The translations under genes were made by a program, and so were the position numbers. Shown here piece by piece: positions 45,307 through 54,755 of a DNA stretch of 64,000 nucleotides (its first letter is position 1; every line of letters begins with the position of its first letter). This stretch comes from Blastomonas fulva (GTDB lineage Bacteria > Pseudomonadota > Alphaproteobacteria > Sphingomonadales > Sphingomonadaceae): NCBI RefSeq assembly GCF_003431825.1, contig NZ_CP020083.1, positions 3,882,501-3,946,500 on the forward strand, written 5' to 3'. The notes beneath the pieces are model-generated. The model was not told the DNA's origin. It saw only the letters and a list, made by a program, of their open reading frames with translations, and searched no databases.

Positions 45307-45358
45307 TCGCAAAGCGCTCTGTACGCCCCTTCGCGCTGCGAATGCGCTTGTGGTGTTA

Positions 45359-45397
45359 CCCCTGCGGCGCGCGAAGGGGCAAAGCGCGCCGCAGGGG
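45359..45397. terminator. Strong 14-bp hairpin after the TRIC gene
   Basis: CCCCTGCGGCGCGC is perfectly complementary to GCGCGCCGCAGGGG across GAAGGGGCAAA. There is no T-tract, so it could be a terminator without U-tract or a repeat. Confidence 0.5.
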
Positions 45398-45403
45398 TTG
45401 AAG

Positions 45404-45440
45404 CCGGACGGAAAGGCCTGATTGAGGCCGCCCCGTCCGG
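45404..45440. terminator. Second hairpin between convergent genes
   Basis: CCGGACGG pairs with CCGTCCGG, and an inner AGGCC/GGCC pair extends the stem. It lies 13 bases before the 3' end of the convergent gene at 45453 and may terminate it. Confidence 0.45.
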
Positions 45441-45452
45441 TAGAGCAATCGC

Positions 45453-46130
45453 TTATTCGGGCGGGTACGGGTCCGCATCGTTGCGATAGGCAAAATCATC
45501 TTCGCCGCCCTGAGGCGCGACATAGGCCGGGTCGCCGGCATCGCCGAACACCTGACCGTCCGCGCCGACATCGCCAACGCCCCAGGCGCCATTGGCGCGG
45601 TTGAAGCGGACATAGTCGATGCGGCCATAGCTGATGCCGCAGGTGAAGCTGTCGACGCCGGTGTTGCGCGATCCGACCAGACCCTCGACACGCCAGCCAT
45701 TGCCGTCGCGCACGACATTGTCGATCCGCTCGACCCGGGCACCGAAGCCCGACTGCGCCGCTGCCGCCGCACCACACTGGGTCGAGGCAGAGCGGACATC
45801 GTCGTTGTAGCTGTAGCGATCATTGGGACCGTTGCGGTTGCGGCTGCTGTTGGTCGCTGCGCTCGCGATCGCCGCGATCCCGCCGAGGATCAGCGCGCCT
45901 GCGAGAATATCGCCGCCATCGATGCCGCGGTTGCGACCGCGCCAGCCGCGATTGCCCCAGCCGCCGCGCCACTGGCCAGCCTGCTCGTCGCGCTGGTCCC
46001 ATGCAAGATCGGCGAGCGCGGAATACCCGCCAGCGCCGGAACTGGTGGAAACCGGCGCCGCCATCGCGGGCGCCAATCCCGTCACCATCATCGCGCCCGC
46101 TGCACCCAGGCCTGTCAAAGCTTTCAGCAT
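45453..46130 (-). CDS. Exported glycine-rich hypothetical protein
   Basis: The 225-residue product has a signal peptide with cleavage near APAMAAP (about 25), an arginine/glycine/tryptophan-rich stretch (WRGGWGNRGWRGRNRG), a hydrophobic segment (DILAGALILGGIAAIASAA) and a compact C-terminal domain with two cysteines (STQCGAA and SFTCGIS) after SGFGARVERIDNVVRDGNG. The tail is acidic. A similar C-terminal pattern occurs in the next gene upstream. This type is common in sphingomonads and uncharacterised. AAAGG precedes ATG 46130. Confidence 0.72.
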   Translation of the reverse strand: MLKALTGLGAAGAMMVTGLAPAMAAPVSTSSGAGGYSALADLAWDQRDEQAGQWRGGWGNRGWRGRNRGIDGGDILAGALILGGIAAIASAATNSSRNRNGPNDRYSYNDDVRSASTQCGAAAAAQSGFGARVERIDNVVRDGNGWRVEGLVGSRNTGVDSFTCGISYGRIDYVRFNRANGAWGVGDVGADGQVFGDAGDPAYVAPQGGEDDFAYRNDADPYPPE

Positions 46131-46254
46131 TTCAATTGCCTTTCACATCCATGGCCAAGGCGCACCGCGCTGTACCCAAGTTCAACCGATTGTTTAGGCG
46201 GTCCAGCCTGTCGCCACGCTGAACCGCCTGGGAGCCTGATGGGCATGCGCGACC

Positions 46255-46629
46255 TCAGCGAAAGTTGCCGAGTCCTCTGAGGCGCACATCCACCACCCGG
46301 CCCCGATCCACGAAGCAGGTAAAGCGACCGCGATCCGATCCGCCGCGCCAGCGCCCGTTGCCATCGACCACGATGCGGCCCTCGACGCGCAGCCCGAAGC
46401 GGGTGCGGTCAATGTCGCGAACCTGGGTGACCTGAGCGAAGCGGCCGAAACGGCGCGCCTCAAACTCTGCGGCGCGCACGCACTGGTTCACCGCGCGGTC
46501 GCCACCGCCGCCCCAGCGCCCACCGCCCTGCCAGCCGCCGCCCCACTGGGCCTGTGCCGGCATCGCCGCTGCAACCATGGCAGCCGCACCGAGCAGCGCC
46601 GCGCCAATCACACCCTTTGCCTTTGCCAT
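46255..46629 (-). CDS. Small exported hypothetical protein related to its neighbour
   Basis: The 124-residue protein has a signal peptide (cleavage near AMPAQAQ), a WGGGWQGGGRWGGGGD stretch, and a domain with CVRAAEFEARRFGRFAQVTQ, in parts, and RFTCFVDRGRVVDVRL. Two cysteines and the V-x-G-R-I pattern parallel the protein at 45453. ATG 46629 is preferred because AAGGATCGG, its ribosome-binding site, covers the only upstream ATG (46644). The two genes look like diverged duplicates. Confidence 0.72.
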   Translation of the reverse strand: MAKAKGVIGAALLGAAAMVAAAMPAQAQWGGGWQGGGRWGGGGDRAVNQCVRAAEFEARRFGRFAQVTQVRDIDRTRFGLRVEGRIVVDGNGRWRGGSDRGRFTCFVDRGRVVDVRLRGLGNFR

Positions 46630-46644
46630 GTTCCGATCCTTCAT

Positions 46645-46961
46645 TCCTCCCCGCGAGGCCCTGTGCCGTGCGGGACGAATGCAGGATTACCGATTCGCCG
46701 CTGTGAAAAGCCTGAACTGCGCTGACAGGAATTGTTCAGGTTTGTGGGGCTCTACATGAATGGATTGGCTGCAGAGTTCAGGCAGCCCTTTCCCGTCGAT
46801 CGGGAACGCTGACGCAGTGCACCTCTCCCCTCCCGCCTGCGGGAGGGGTGGACGAGGCGCAGCCGAGGCCGGGGTGGGCCTGTAGTGTCGCAAATTTCAG
46901 GCCCACCCCGGTCCGGCAAGCCGGACCTGCCCCTCCCGCCTGCGGGAGGGGAGAGATCGCC
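46645..46961. other. Intergenic stretch with repeat family A copy 3
   Basis: The right half (46823-46955) is a full copy of palindromic repeat family A; the left half has no gene and no clear signal. It separates the 3' end of a prolyl oligopeptidase gene from the 5' end of a small exported protein, both on the minus strand. Confidence 0.6.
46823..46955. repeat. Palindromic repeat family A, copy 3
   Basis: CTCTCCCCTCCCGCCTGCGG opens and the complementary arm closes at GGGGAGAG. The inner part has GGTGGGCCT and CAGGCCCACCCCGGTCCGGC, once only, in contrast to the tripled unit of copy 2. Confidence 0.82.
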
Positions 46962-49103
46962 TTACTCGCCTGCGATCTTCAGCCCGGTGAAGTGCGCGAG
47001 GAAGGCGTAGATGTCAGAGAATTCCTCGATGATCTTGTCGGTGGGCTTGCCCGAGCCATGGCCGGCGCGCGTCTCGATGCGGATCAGATGCGGCTTGTCG
47101 CCAGCCTGCGTCGCCTGCAGGCGCGCGGTGTACTTGAAGCTGTGGCCGGGCACCACGCGGTCGTCGGTGTCGGCGGTCGAGACCATCACCGCAGGATAAT
47201 CGGCTTTGCGGATCGTGTGATAGGGCGAATAGGTCAGAAGCGTCCTGAAGTCGGCCTCCTTGTTCGGATAGCCATAATCATCGACCCAATAGCGCCCGGC
47301 GGTGAAGCGGTCGAAGCGCAGCATGTCCATCACGCCCACCGCCGCATGCGCCGCGCTGAACAGATCGGGCCGCTGGTTGACCACCGCGCCGACCAGCAGC
47401 CCGCCGTTCGAGCGGCCTTCGATGGCCAGCTGGTCCTTGCCGGTTACGCCTTGCTTGATCAGATACTCGCCCGCCGCGATGAAGTCGTCGAACACGTTCT
47501 GCTTGTTGGCGAGCCGTCCGGCATCGTGCCACGCCTTGCCGTATTCGCCGCCGCCGCGCAGGCTCGCCTGGGCATAGACGCCGCCCTGCTCGAGCCACGC
47601 CAGCCGCGTCGGCGAGAAGCCGGGCAGCACCGAGATATTGAAGCCGCCATAGCCATAGAGCAATGTCGGCGCGGGGCCGGTGACGGTCTTCTTGCGGACG
47701 ATGAACATCGGCACCTTGGTACCGTCCTTGCTGGCATAGAAGCGCTGCTCGACGGCATAATCGTCGGGGTTGAACGCCAGCTTGGGCTCGGCCCAGGGCG
47801 AGACCTGGCCCGATGTCAGGTCATAGCGATAGATCGTTGTCGGGCGGTTGAAGCTCGAATAGGCGAAGAAGGTTTCCTTCGAATCCAGATCGCCCTCGAA
47901 GCCGCCGACCGAACCGATCCCCGGCAGCGGCAGCTCGCCCATCGGCTTGCCCGCCAAATCGAACAGCTTCACGACGTTGCGCGCATCCTGCAGATAGTTT
48001 GCGACCAGCTTGCCACCGACCACCGAGGCGCCTGCGATCACCGCCTCGCCTTCGGGCACCACCGTCTCGATGCTGGCTTCATTGCCGTTGCGCGCCATCG
48101 AGACGATGCGCAGCCGCGGCGCATCCTTGTTGGTGACGAAATAGATCCGGTCCCCGGCCATGCCGATCATCTGCCAGTCGTTGACCAGCTCGGGCACGAT
48201 CACGCGCTGCGACGTGGATGCCTTGGTGCCGTCCAGATCGATCATGGTGAGGCGATAGCGCTCATCGGTGCCCGAGGACGAGGTGACCAGCAGGAAGCTG
48301 CCATCGTCGGAGACCTGCGCGCTGTGATTGAGCTGGGGCTCCTGCGGCGTCGCATAGATCAGCGGATCGGCACTCTGCGGCGTCCCGATCGCGTGATAGC
48401 GGATTTCCTGGTTGGTGTTGAGCGACTGGAACTCGCCCTCCTTGTCGGGCTCGGGGAAGCGCGAATAATAGAAGCCCTTGCCCGCCTTGTCCCATTCGAG
48501 CGCGGAGAACTTGACCCATTTGACCTCGTCATCCAGCGGCTTGCCGGTGGCGACATCAAGGATCTTGACCGTGCGCCAGTCGCTGCCGCCATCCTGGATC
48601 GAATAGATCAGCTTGCTGCCGTCCTCGCTGGGCACCCAGGCATCAAGCGCGGTGGCGCCGTCCTTGGCCCAGCCGTTGGGATCGATCAGCACCCGCTCGG
48701 CGCCGTTCGCGCCATCTTTCACGTACAGCACCGCCTGGTTCTGCAGCCCCGCATTGCGCGTGAAGAAATAGCGGTTGCCCGCGACCTCGGGCACGCCGGT
48801 GCGCGCATAATCGTACAAAGCGCGCATGCGGGTGGCGAGCGCGGCGCGGCCGGGCAACGTCTCGAGATAGGCGTCGGTGACCTTGTTCTGCGATTCCACC
48901 CACGCGGCGACCTTGGGATCGACCCGGACATCGTTTTCCAGCCAGCGATAGGGATCGGCCACCTTGACGCCGAACTGTTCCTCGACCGTGTCCACGGTTT
49001 CGGTGGCCGGATACGACAAGGGCGCTTCCTGCGCGATCAGCGGTCCGGAAAGTGTCATGGCTGCGGTCCCCAGCAAAGCGGCAAGAGTGGCGCGAGTGCG
49101 CAT
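46962..49103 (-). CDS. Prolyl oligopeptidase (S9A), exported
   Basis: This 713-residue serine peptidase has a signal peptide (RTRATLAALLGTAAMTL, cleavage near IAQEA), a seven-bladed propeller (about 60-440) and a catalytic domain with GRSNGGLLVG holding the serine at about 555, D in STADTDDRVVPGHS and H in ETRAGHGSGKPT. It cleaves short proline-containing peptides, here probably in the periplasm. ATG 49103 is chosen because it opens the signal peptide. Confidence 0.93.
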   Translation of the reverse strand: MRTRATLAALLGTAAMTLSGPLIAQEAPLSYPATETVDTVEEQFGVKVADPYRWLENDVRVDPKVAAWVESQNKVTDAYLETLPGRAALATRMRALYDYARTGVPEVAGNRYFFTRNAGLQNQAVLYVKDGANGAERVLIDPNGWAKDGATALDAWVPSEDGSKLIYSIQDGGSDWRTVKILDVATGKPLDDEVKWVKFSALEWDKAGKGFYYSRFPEPDKEGEFQSLNTNQEIRYHAIGTPQSADPLIYATPQEPQLNHSAQVSDDGSFLLVTSSSGTDERYRLTMIDLDGTKASTSQRVIVPELVNDWQMIGMAGDRIYFVTNKDAPRLRIVSMARNGNEASIETVVPEGEAVIAGASVVGGKLVANYLQDARNVVKLFDLAGKPMGELPLPGIGSVGGFEGDLDSKETFFAYSSFNRPTTIYRYDLTSGQVSPWAEPKLAFNPDDYAVEQRFYASKDGTKVPMFIVRKKTVTGPAPTLLYGYGGFNISVLPGFSPTRLAWLEQGGVYAQASLRGGGEYGKAWHDAGRLANKQNVFDDFIAAGEYLIKQGVTGKDQLAIEGRSNGGLLVGAVVNQRPDLFSAAHAAVGVMDMLRFDRFTAGRYWVDDYGYPNKEADFRTLLTYSPYHTIRKADYPAVMVSTADTDDRVVPGHSFKYTARLQATQAGDKPHLIRIETRAGHGSGKPTDKIIEEFSDIYAFLAHFTGLKIAGE

Positions 49104-49137
49104 TGGCGATCCCCTATGGTGTTGATTGAACAAACGA

Positions 49138-49173
49138 AAACAGGCCGCGAATGTGGACATTCGCGGCCTGTTT
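49138..49173 (-). terminator. Terminator of the alpha ribosomal operon
   Basis: A perfect 16-bp stem (AAACAGGCCGCGAATG and its complement) with a 4-base loop ends 25 bases beyond the rplQ stop. On the minus strand the stem is followed by TTTTCGTTTG. It isolates rplQ from the peptidase gene. Confidence 0.9.
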
Positions 49174-49198
49174 GGCAATCCGGTATAGGATGAAACGA

Positions 49199-49621
49199 TT
49201 ACGCGCCTTCGTACTCGTCTTCGTCGCTCATGACCGGACCGGAGTCCTGGCCCTTGGCGCTGAAGTCACGATCGACGAGTTCGATGATGCCCATCGGGGC
49301 AGCGTCCGAGGCGCGGAAACCGGCCTTCAGCACGCGGGTGTAGCCACCCTCGCGGTCGGCATAACGCGGTGCCAGCGTATCGAACAATTTGGCGAGCTGG
49401 GTTTCGTCCATCAGGCGAGCCATCGCCAGACGACGGTTCGAAAGACCGCCGCGCTTGGCCAGCGTGATCAGCTTTTCGACATAAGGACGCAGTTCGCGTG
49501 CCTTGGGAAGGGTGGTGGTGATCTGCTCGTGCTTGATCAGCGAGGCTGCCATGTTGCGCAGCATCGCGATACGGTGCGAGCTGGTCCGCTGCAGCTTGCG
49601 CTTGCCAATTCCGTGACGCAT
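49199..49621 (-). CDS. rplQ: 50S ribosomal protein L17
   Basis: The 140-residue protein starts [17 protein letters not shown], the L17 signature, and contains [24 protein letters not shown] segments ([15 protein letters not shown]) and an acidic tail (SDEDEYEGA). It is last in rpsM-rpsK-rpoA-rplQ and is followed by a strong terminator. Confidence 0.97.
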   Translation of the reverse strand: MRHGIGKRKLQRTSSHRIAMLRNMAASLIKHEQITTTLPKARELRPYVEKLITLAKRGGLSNRRLAMARLMDETQLAKLFDTLAPRYADREGGYTRVLKAGFRASDAAPMGIIELVDRDFSAKGQDSGPVMSDEDEYEGA

Positions 49622-49704
49622 TTTCAGTACTCCGTTCGTAAGGGGGCCGTTTGAGGTACCCCGGTCCAGGCGGTGTTAACGGCCACCGCCGATGCCGAAC
49701 TTAT

Positions 49705-49735
49705 GAATCCTCCCCCAGCAAGCCGGGGGAGGATT
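49705..49735. repeat. Short palindromic repeat between rpoA and rplQ
   Basis: AATCCTCCCCC and GGGGGAGGATT form an 11-bp stem around 8 bases. It is a relative of repeat family D and lies inside a highly expressed operon, so its transcript would fold. Confidence 0.6.
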
Positions 49736-49741
49736 GAACTA

Positions 49742-50794
49742 TTAACCCAGCAGTTCCTGCTCGAGCTTCTTGGCCATTTCTTCGATGTTCTCGGGCGGCC
49801 ATCCGGGGATGTCCATGCCGAGGCGAAGACCCATGCTCGAGAGCACTTCCTTGATTTCGTTCAAGGACTTGCGGCCGAAGTTCGGGGTGCGCAGCATCTC
49901 GGCTTCGGTCTTCTGGACCAGGTCGCCGATATAGATGATGTTGTCGTTCTTGAGGCAGTTTGCGCTGCGGACCGACAGTTCCAGCTCGTCCACCTTCTTG
50001 AGGAGGTAACGGTTGATCTGGTTGGCATCGCCTTCTTCGGGTGCAGCCTGACTGACCGAGCCCGAACTCGCCTGGGTCAGGCTGTCTTCGAAGTGGACGA
50101 ACAGCTGCAGCTGATCCTGAAGGATGCGCGCAGCATAGGCCAAAGCGTCTTCCGGAGCGACGGTGCCGTCGGTTTCCATGGTCAGCGACAGGCGGTCATA
50201 GTCCAGCTCCTGGCCGACGCGGGTGTTTTCCACCTTGTACGACACCTGACGGATCGGCGAGAACAGCGAATCCACCGGGATCAGGCCGATCGGCGCATCG
50301 ACCGGACGGTTGGCAACGGCGGGGACATAGCCCTTGCCGGTGTCGCAGGTCAGTTCGATGTTCAGCGTCGCACCGTCATCAAGATGGCAGATCACCAGAT
50401 CCTTGTTCATCACCTCGATATCGCCAGACACGGCGATGTCGCCGGCCTTCACCTGCGCAGGGCCGGTGGCGGAAAGCTGAAGCCGCTTGGGGCCTTCGCC
50501 TTCCATCTTCAGCGCGATCTGCTTGATGTTGAGGACGATATCGGTCACGTCTTCGCGCACGCCGGCGAGCGAGGAAAACTCGTGCAGCGCGTTTTCGATC
50601 TTGATCGAGGTGATGGCCGCGCCCTGGAGCGACGACAGCAGCACGCGACGCAGCGCGTTGCCGAGCGTCAGGCCAAAGCCCCGCTCCAGCGGCTCTGCGA
50701 CAAAGGTAGCCTTGCGCTTGGGATCACCGCCGGTCTTGATTTCAAGACCGTTCGGCTTCTTCAGTTCCTGCCAGTTCTTGATGTTGACAGTCAT
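49742..50794 (-). CDS. rpoA: RNA polymerase alpha subunit
   Basis: The 350-residue alpha subunit has the N-terminal assembly domain ([20 protein letters not shown] in part: [17 protein letters not shown]) and the C-terminal DNA- and activator-binding domain ([19 protein letters not shown]). The linker around [11 protein letters not shown] is as expected for alphaproteobacteria. It is third in the alpha operon. Confidence 0.97.
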   Translation of the reverse strand: MTVNIKNWQELKKPNGLEIKTGGDPKRKATFVAEPLERGFGLTLGNALRRVLLSSLQGAAITSIKIENALHEFSSLAGVREDVTDIVLNIKQIALKMEGEGPKRLQLSATGPAQVKAGDIAVSGDIEVMNKDLVICHLDDGATLNIELTCDTGKGYVPAVANRPVDAPIGLIPVDSLFSPIRQVSYKVENTRVGQELDYDRLSLTMETDGTVAPEDALAYAARILQDQLQLFVHFEDSLTQASSGSVSQAAPEEGDANQINRYLLKKVDELELSVRSANCLKNDNIIYIGDLVQKTEAEMLRTPNFGRKSLNEIKEVLSSMGLRLGMDIPGWPPENIEEMAKKLEQELLG

Positions 50795-50903
50795 GGACTT
50801 CCCCTGAGTGTTGGGCGAGGGCGACGCTGGTAACGCGCTTGGGAACCCCGGCCGGAAATTGCAAAGGATGGCGCGTCCGCCACCCCCATAGACAGCCTGG
50901 GTG

Positions 50904-51293
50904 TCAGACGCGGCGCCGCTTGGACGGACGAACCCCGTTATGGGGGATCGGCGTCACGTCGCGGATAGATGTGATGGTGAAGCCCACGGCCTGCAAGGCC
51001 CGAAGCGCAGATTCACGACCCGAACCCGGGCCCTTGACTTCGACTTCCAGCGTGCGGACGCCATGTTCGGCGGCCTTCTTGCCCGCGTCTTCAGCACAGA
51101 CCTGCGCAGCGTACGGGGTCGACTTGCGGCTGCCCTTGAAGCCCATCATGCCGGCAGACGACCAGCTGATCGTGTTGCCCTGAGCATCGGTGATGGTGAT
51201 CATGGTGTTGTTGAAGCTGGCGTTGACGTGAGCAACACCAGACGAGATATTCTTGCGCTCGCGCTTTTTGAGCCTTTGCGGTTCGCGTGCCAT
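50904..51293 (-). CDS. rpsK: 30S ribosomal protein S11
   Basis: The 129-residue protein contains [38 protein letters not shown] S11 segments ([16 protein letters not shown]) and ends RPSKRRRV. It lies between rpsM and rpoA in the usual order. Confidence 0.97.
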   Translation of the reverse strand: MAREPQRLKKRERKNISSGVAHVNASFNNTMITITDAQGNTISWSSAGMMGFKGSRKSTPYAAQVCAEDAGKKAAEHGVRTLEVEVKGPGSGRESALRALQAVGFTITSIRDVTPIPHNGVRPSKRRRV

Positions 51294-51384
51294 AGTTCGT
51301 TATCCTGGAATAAAGGCCTGATATCAGGCCATAAAGCTGGGGAAAGAAAAACAAGGGCGGGACGCATGAAGCGCCCCGGCGTCC

Positions 51385-51753
51385 TTATTTCTTCTTGCCG
51401 GCGATCGGCTTGGCCTTGCCCTTGCGGGTGCGCGCATTGGTGTGCGTGCGCTGGCCGCGGACCGGAAGGCCCTTGCGATGACGCAGGCCGCGATAGCAGG
51501 CCAGATCCATCAGACGCTTGATGTTCATCGCGGTCTGGCGACGAAGGTCACCTTCCACGGTGTGATCGGCATCGATGGTTTCGCGGATCTGCAGCACTTC
51601 GGCGTCGCTCAGGTCCTGAACGCGACGGGCGTGATCGATACCCAGCTTGTCGGCGATTTCCAGCGCCTTGGTGCGCCCGATTCCATGAATGTAGGTCAGC
51701 GCAATGATAACGCGCTTGTTGGTGGGGATGTTCACCCCGGCGATACGTGCCAC
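51385..51753 (-). CDS. rpsM: 30S ribosomal protein S13
   Basis: The 122-residue protein starts [14 protein letters not shown] and has [18 protein letters not shown] and a basic tail ending AGKKK. The start codon is GTG, with AGGAGAAG about seven bases upstream. It is first in the operon here; neither adk nor secY precedes it, and instead a divergent gene and a promoter lie upstream. Confidence 0.96.
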   Translation of the reverse strand: MARIAGVNIPTNKRVIIALTYIHGIGRTKALEIADKLGIDHARRVQDLSDAEVLQIRETIDADHTVEGDLRRQTAMNIKRLMDLACYRGLRHRKGLPVRGQRTHTNARTRKGKAKPIAGKKK

Positions 51754-51892
51754 TTAATACTTCTCCTGCTCCACAGGGTGCGTCAGCCGCACCCCATCTC
51801 AACGCTTCACGACCATAAAGCGCAAAACACAGGCCACACGCATATTAAGATGCGCTGCCTGTTTTTAAGCCGCTTAATGAAAATGAGTGCCG

Positions 51893-51921
51893 CGCATAAG
51901 CGGAGTCGCCCGGGCTGTCAA
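51893..51921 (-). promoter_or_regulatory. Promoter of the alpha ribosomal operon
   Basis: On the minus strand TTGACA (51921-51916) and TATGCG (51898-51893) are separated by exactly 17 bases. This lies about 140 bases before the rpsM start and is the best promoter match in the divergent intergenic region. Confidence 0.65.
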
Positions 51922-52051
51922 GCGCGGGACAAGACAAAAGCATGGGTCTGCGCGACGAATGGTATTGCGCCTGCCGACAGCATCGCGTCATACTCTCACC
52001 CGGCCCGGCGCGCAAGCCAGACGCAGGACAACGGGCCAGCCGGGGGGCCTG

Positions 52052-53149
52052 ATGACCGACAGCCTGAACACCGCCGATGGCGCCCTGCCCGCAGCCCCCA
52101 ACTCGGGCGCAAGCGCGCAGCCTTTCACCATTGCCGGCACGGTGATCGATCCCGGTGCCAGCGCGACCATCGCCATCCCCGTCAGCAACACCGCGACCGG
52201 GCTGCCTGCCAGCCTGTATGTCCGCGTGCTCCACGGTGCGCGGCCCGGCCCGTGCATCTTCGTCTCCGCCGCGATCCATGGCGACGAGATCATCGGCACC
52301 GCGGTGATCCAGCGGCTGCTGGCCAAGCTCGATGCCGCCAACATGGCGGGCACGGTGCTGTTCCTGCCGGTGGTCAACATCTTCGGCTTCCAGGCGCACA
52401 GCCGCTATCTGCCCGACCGGCGCGATCTCAACCGCTCCTTTCCCGGCAGCGCCAAGGGATCGCTCGCAGCCCAGCTCGCCGCAAAGTTCCTCAAGGAGGT
52501 GATCTGCCACTGTACGCTTGGCATCGACATCCACTCGGCCGCGGTACACCGCTACAACCTGCCGCAGATCCGCATCGCGCCCAATAACGAGAATTTGCGC
52601 GAGCTCGCGATGCTGTTCGGCGCGCATGCGGTGATCGAGAGTCCGTTACGCCCCGGCAGCTTGCGCGACATCGCGCGCGGCGAAGGCGTCGACATGCTGC
52701 TGATGGAGGCGGGCGAGGCTTTGCGCTTCGACGAATTGTCGGTGCGCTGCGGGGTCAACGGCGTGCTCAACGTGATGGCGCATCTCAAGATGATCCAGCC
52801 GCACCCGGAAGCCACGCAAGTCACCATCCCCGCGCGCTCCCGCCGCGCCATCTGGGTCCGCGCCCCGCGCGGGGGCCTGTGCATGCTCCAGCAGAAATCG
52901 GGCGACGCGGTGAAGAAGGGCGAAGTCATCGGCCGCGTCGCGGGCATCTTCGGCGACGACGCCCAGGAATTCCGCGCCCCCATCGACGGCATCATCATCG
53001 GCCACGCAGTGCTGCCCGTGGTCAACCAGGGCGACGCCTTGGTGCACATCGCCGAGGTGATGCGCTTCGGCGATGTCGAGGAGCGGGTGGATCAGATCAC
53101 CGAGGCGCTGTTGAACGACCGGTTGCTGGATGAGGATGAGTTGATTTGA
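52052..53149 (+). CDS. Succinylglutamate desuccinylase/aspartoacylase-family protein
   Basis: This 365-residue M14-like zinc enzyme has the ligands H and E in AAIHGDEIIG at about 77 and the third histidine in GIDIHSAAVHR at about 160. NIFGFQAHSRYLPDRRDLNR, in parts, matches the family's substrate loop. The C-terminal third is a beta-rich domain with IWVRAPRGG and APIDGIIIG. It probably hydrolyses an N-acyl amino acid or a related amide; the substrate is unknown. The GGGGGG run before ATG 52052 may serve as ribosome-binding site. It is divergent from rpsM. Confidence 0.87.
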   Translation: MTDSLNTADGALPAAPNSGASAQPFTIAGTVIDPGASATIAIPVSNTATGLPASLYVRVLHGARPGPCIFVSAAIHGDEIIGTAVIQRLLAKLDAANMAGTVLFLPVVNIFGFQAHSRYLPDRRDLNRSFPGSAKGSLAAQLAAKFLKEVICHCTLGIDIHSAAVHRYNLPQIRIAPNNENLRELAMLFGAHAVIESPLRPGSLRDIARGEGVDMLLMEAGEALRFDELSVRCGVNGVLNVMAHLKMIQPHPEATQVTIPARSRRAIWVRAPRGGLCMLQQKSGDAVKKGEVIGRVAGIFGDDAQEFRAPIDGIIIGHAVLPVVNQGDALVHIAEVMRFGDVEERVDQITEALLNDRLLDEDELI

Positions 53150-53155
53150 GGGGGG

Positions 53156-54523
53156 CTAGCCTGCTCGATCAAGCGCCTCCCGCTCCACCTGGTCCCGCAT
53201 CGCTTCTGTGCTGACCGAGGCAGGTTCACGTTTACCTTCCGAAATTTTTGGCGGTTTCGGTTGCCAGGCAGAAACTTTGGCTCCTACTAGATCATAAAAC
53301 GCGCTTGCCGAGTTCAGCAATTCGGTAACGATAATCTTCCTTTGAGCAAATTTTGCCCCGAGATCGCGAACCAGCAAAATCTCAAAGCTATGCACCACCA
53401 TCCCAGGCCGATCCAAAATTGCAATGTCGGGATCAGCCAGCAGAGCTTTCAAAGGATACTGAGTTGTGGGCGAACGGCCCGGCCAGAACAGACGGACATG
53501 AAGGTCGTTATTGTCTGTGTCAGACAGTTGCCGTGTCAGCCAGGACAGGCGAGCCTTTGTAGACTTCCGGTCTGCGGGAGCCTTCAGACGCATGTGAAAG
53601 CTAAGAGCACGCTTGCCAAAATCCGCACAAATTTGAACTGGGGCTGCTGCGTCTGGGATCAGCACCTCGCTTTGAACACAATTCCCAGAGACAAGCTCGG
53701 CGAGCGCTGTTTTTTGACGCTGCGTAGGGTCGATAGCATCAGATTTGCTCATAACTAATTTGACATGATTGCCGATCTGCCGGCTCAAAACACCTGTGAG
53801 ACGATCAAGTGCCTGATGCCATGACCCAACCACGTCGTGACAGATCGGATTTTTAGCGCTAGCCGTACCTCCCGCAGCAATGTTTGCACATAGATCAGAC
53901 CATGCTGCCGGCATCTGGTCGAACTCTTTGACTCCTGAACTGGGGTGAAGCAAAAATCTCTGCAGCTCAGACAGGAGAATGAGTTGCTCACGATCATCTA
54001 CTTCACCAAGCTCACGAAGTAGCTGCGCCTGAGTGATCACATATCCCCATGACCAATGAAATAAGGAAACTTTGCGTGTTAGGAGTGAGCTGACACTTAG
54101 TGGGTGGTGAGTTGGCAAAGCTGTAAACTGATTTGAAACCGTGATAACTGCATCAATTGCGTTAGATTTAGCTATACCCAAATATGCTTCAATTTGATTG
54201 TTGGTTAGCTCTGCGGTGCCAACTTTAGCTTCTACGAGAGCAGTCCAGGTCGATTTGCCGGTGCTAACCTTGATCAGTCCGTCAGGACGGTGCTTTGAAT
54301 CTGAAACACCTTTCTTGAAAACAACCTCAGTGAAGGTATCGATGCGGGCCCGCGAACCAAGCTTGAGTCCCACGCTTCCTAGCATCGAACGTCCAAACTC
54401 ATTAACGTTTTCAAGACAAGCCAAAAAAATTGAAAGGGTTCGGCCTTCTTTTGACGTATCCGCAAGAACCGGAAAAAGCCGTGCTGCTTCCCCGGATTGC
54501 AAGAAATCTGGTAGCTGCCCCAT
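53156..54523 (-). CDS. PD-(D/E)XK-like protein of an accessory locus
   Basis: The 455-residue protein has a nuclease-like core near residues 75-110: HRPDGLIKV, then WTALVEAKVGT and QIEAYL, which reads as the D and ExK of a PD-(D/E)XK site followed by the usual helix glutamine. The remaining 330 residues match no family that I recognise; the segment DNNDLHVRLFWPG and the basic C-terminus stand out. GGGAG lies six bases upstream of ATG 54523. Base composition is clearly more AT-rich than the flanking genes. It is divergent from the DUF2188/TIR-like pair and probably shares a control region with it. Nuclease activity is inference. Confidence 0.65.
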   Translation of the reverse strand: MGQLPDFLQSGEAARLFPVLADTSKEGRTLSIFLACLENVNEFGRSMLGSVGLKLGSRARIDTFTEVVFKKGVSDSKHRPDGLIKVSTGKSTWTALVEAKVGTAELTNNQIEAYLGIAKSNAIDAVITVSNQFTALPTHHPLSVSSLLTRKVSLFHWSWGYVITQAQLLRELGEVDDREQLILLSELQRFLLHPSSGVKEFDQMPAAWSDLCANIAAGGTASAKNPICHDVVGSWHQALDRLTGVLSRQIGNHVKLVMSKSDAIDPTQRQKTALAELVSGNCVQSEVLIPDAAAPVQICADFGKRALSFHMRLKAPADRKSTKARLSWLTRQLSDTDNNDLHVRLFWPGRSPTTQYPLKALLADPDIAILDRPGMVVHSFEILLVRDLGAKFAQRKIIVTELLNSASAFYDLVGAKVSAWQPKPPKISEGKREPASVSTEAMRDQVEREALDRAG

Positions 54524-54755
54524 ATTCAACTCCCTACGTGTAAGAATACAGAAGTGCTCTAACAGGGCAAGCGTGAGTCTGACAGATAGTTTTCCTGGCT
54601 TTCCCTAATTGTCATCATTTTCTTCATGCATGTCATTGCAAAATGCGCGCCTCCGAAAGCATATCCCAATAGATCCAGTTTGGACGAATCCCCTACACGT
54701 GAGCCTTCCCAACAATGAATCGCAACACTATGTTGATGGAACAGTGGAGTCTGCC

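Noticed and set aside
46848..49193. 781-codon plus-strand frame opposite the prolyl oligopeptidase
   Set aside because: Begins inside a palindromic repeat and runs antisense to a peptidase with an intact catalytic triad.
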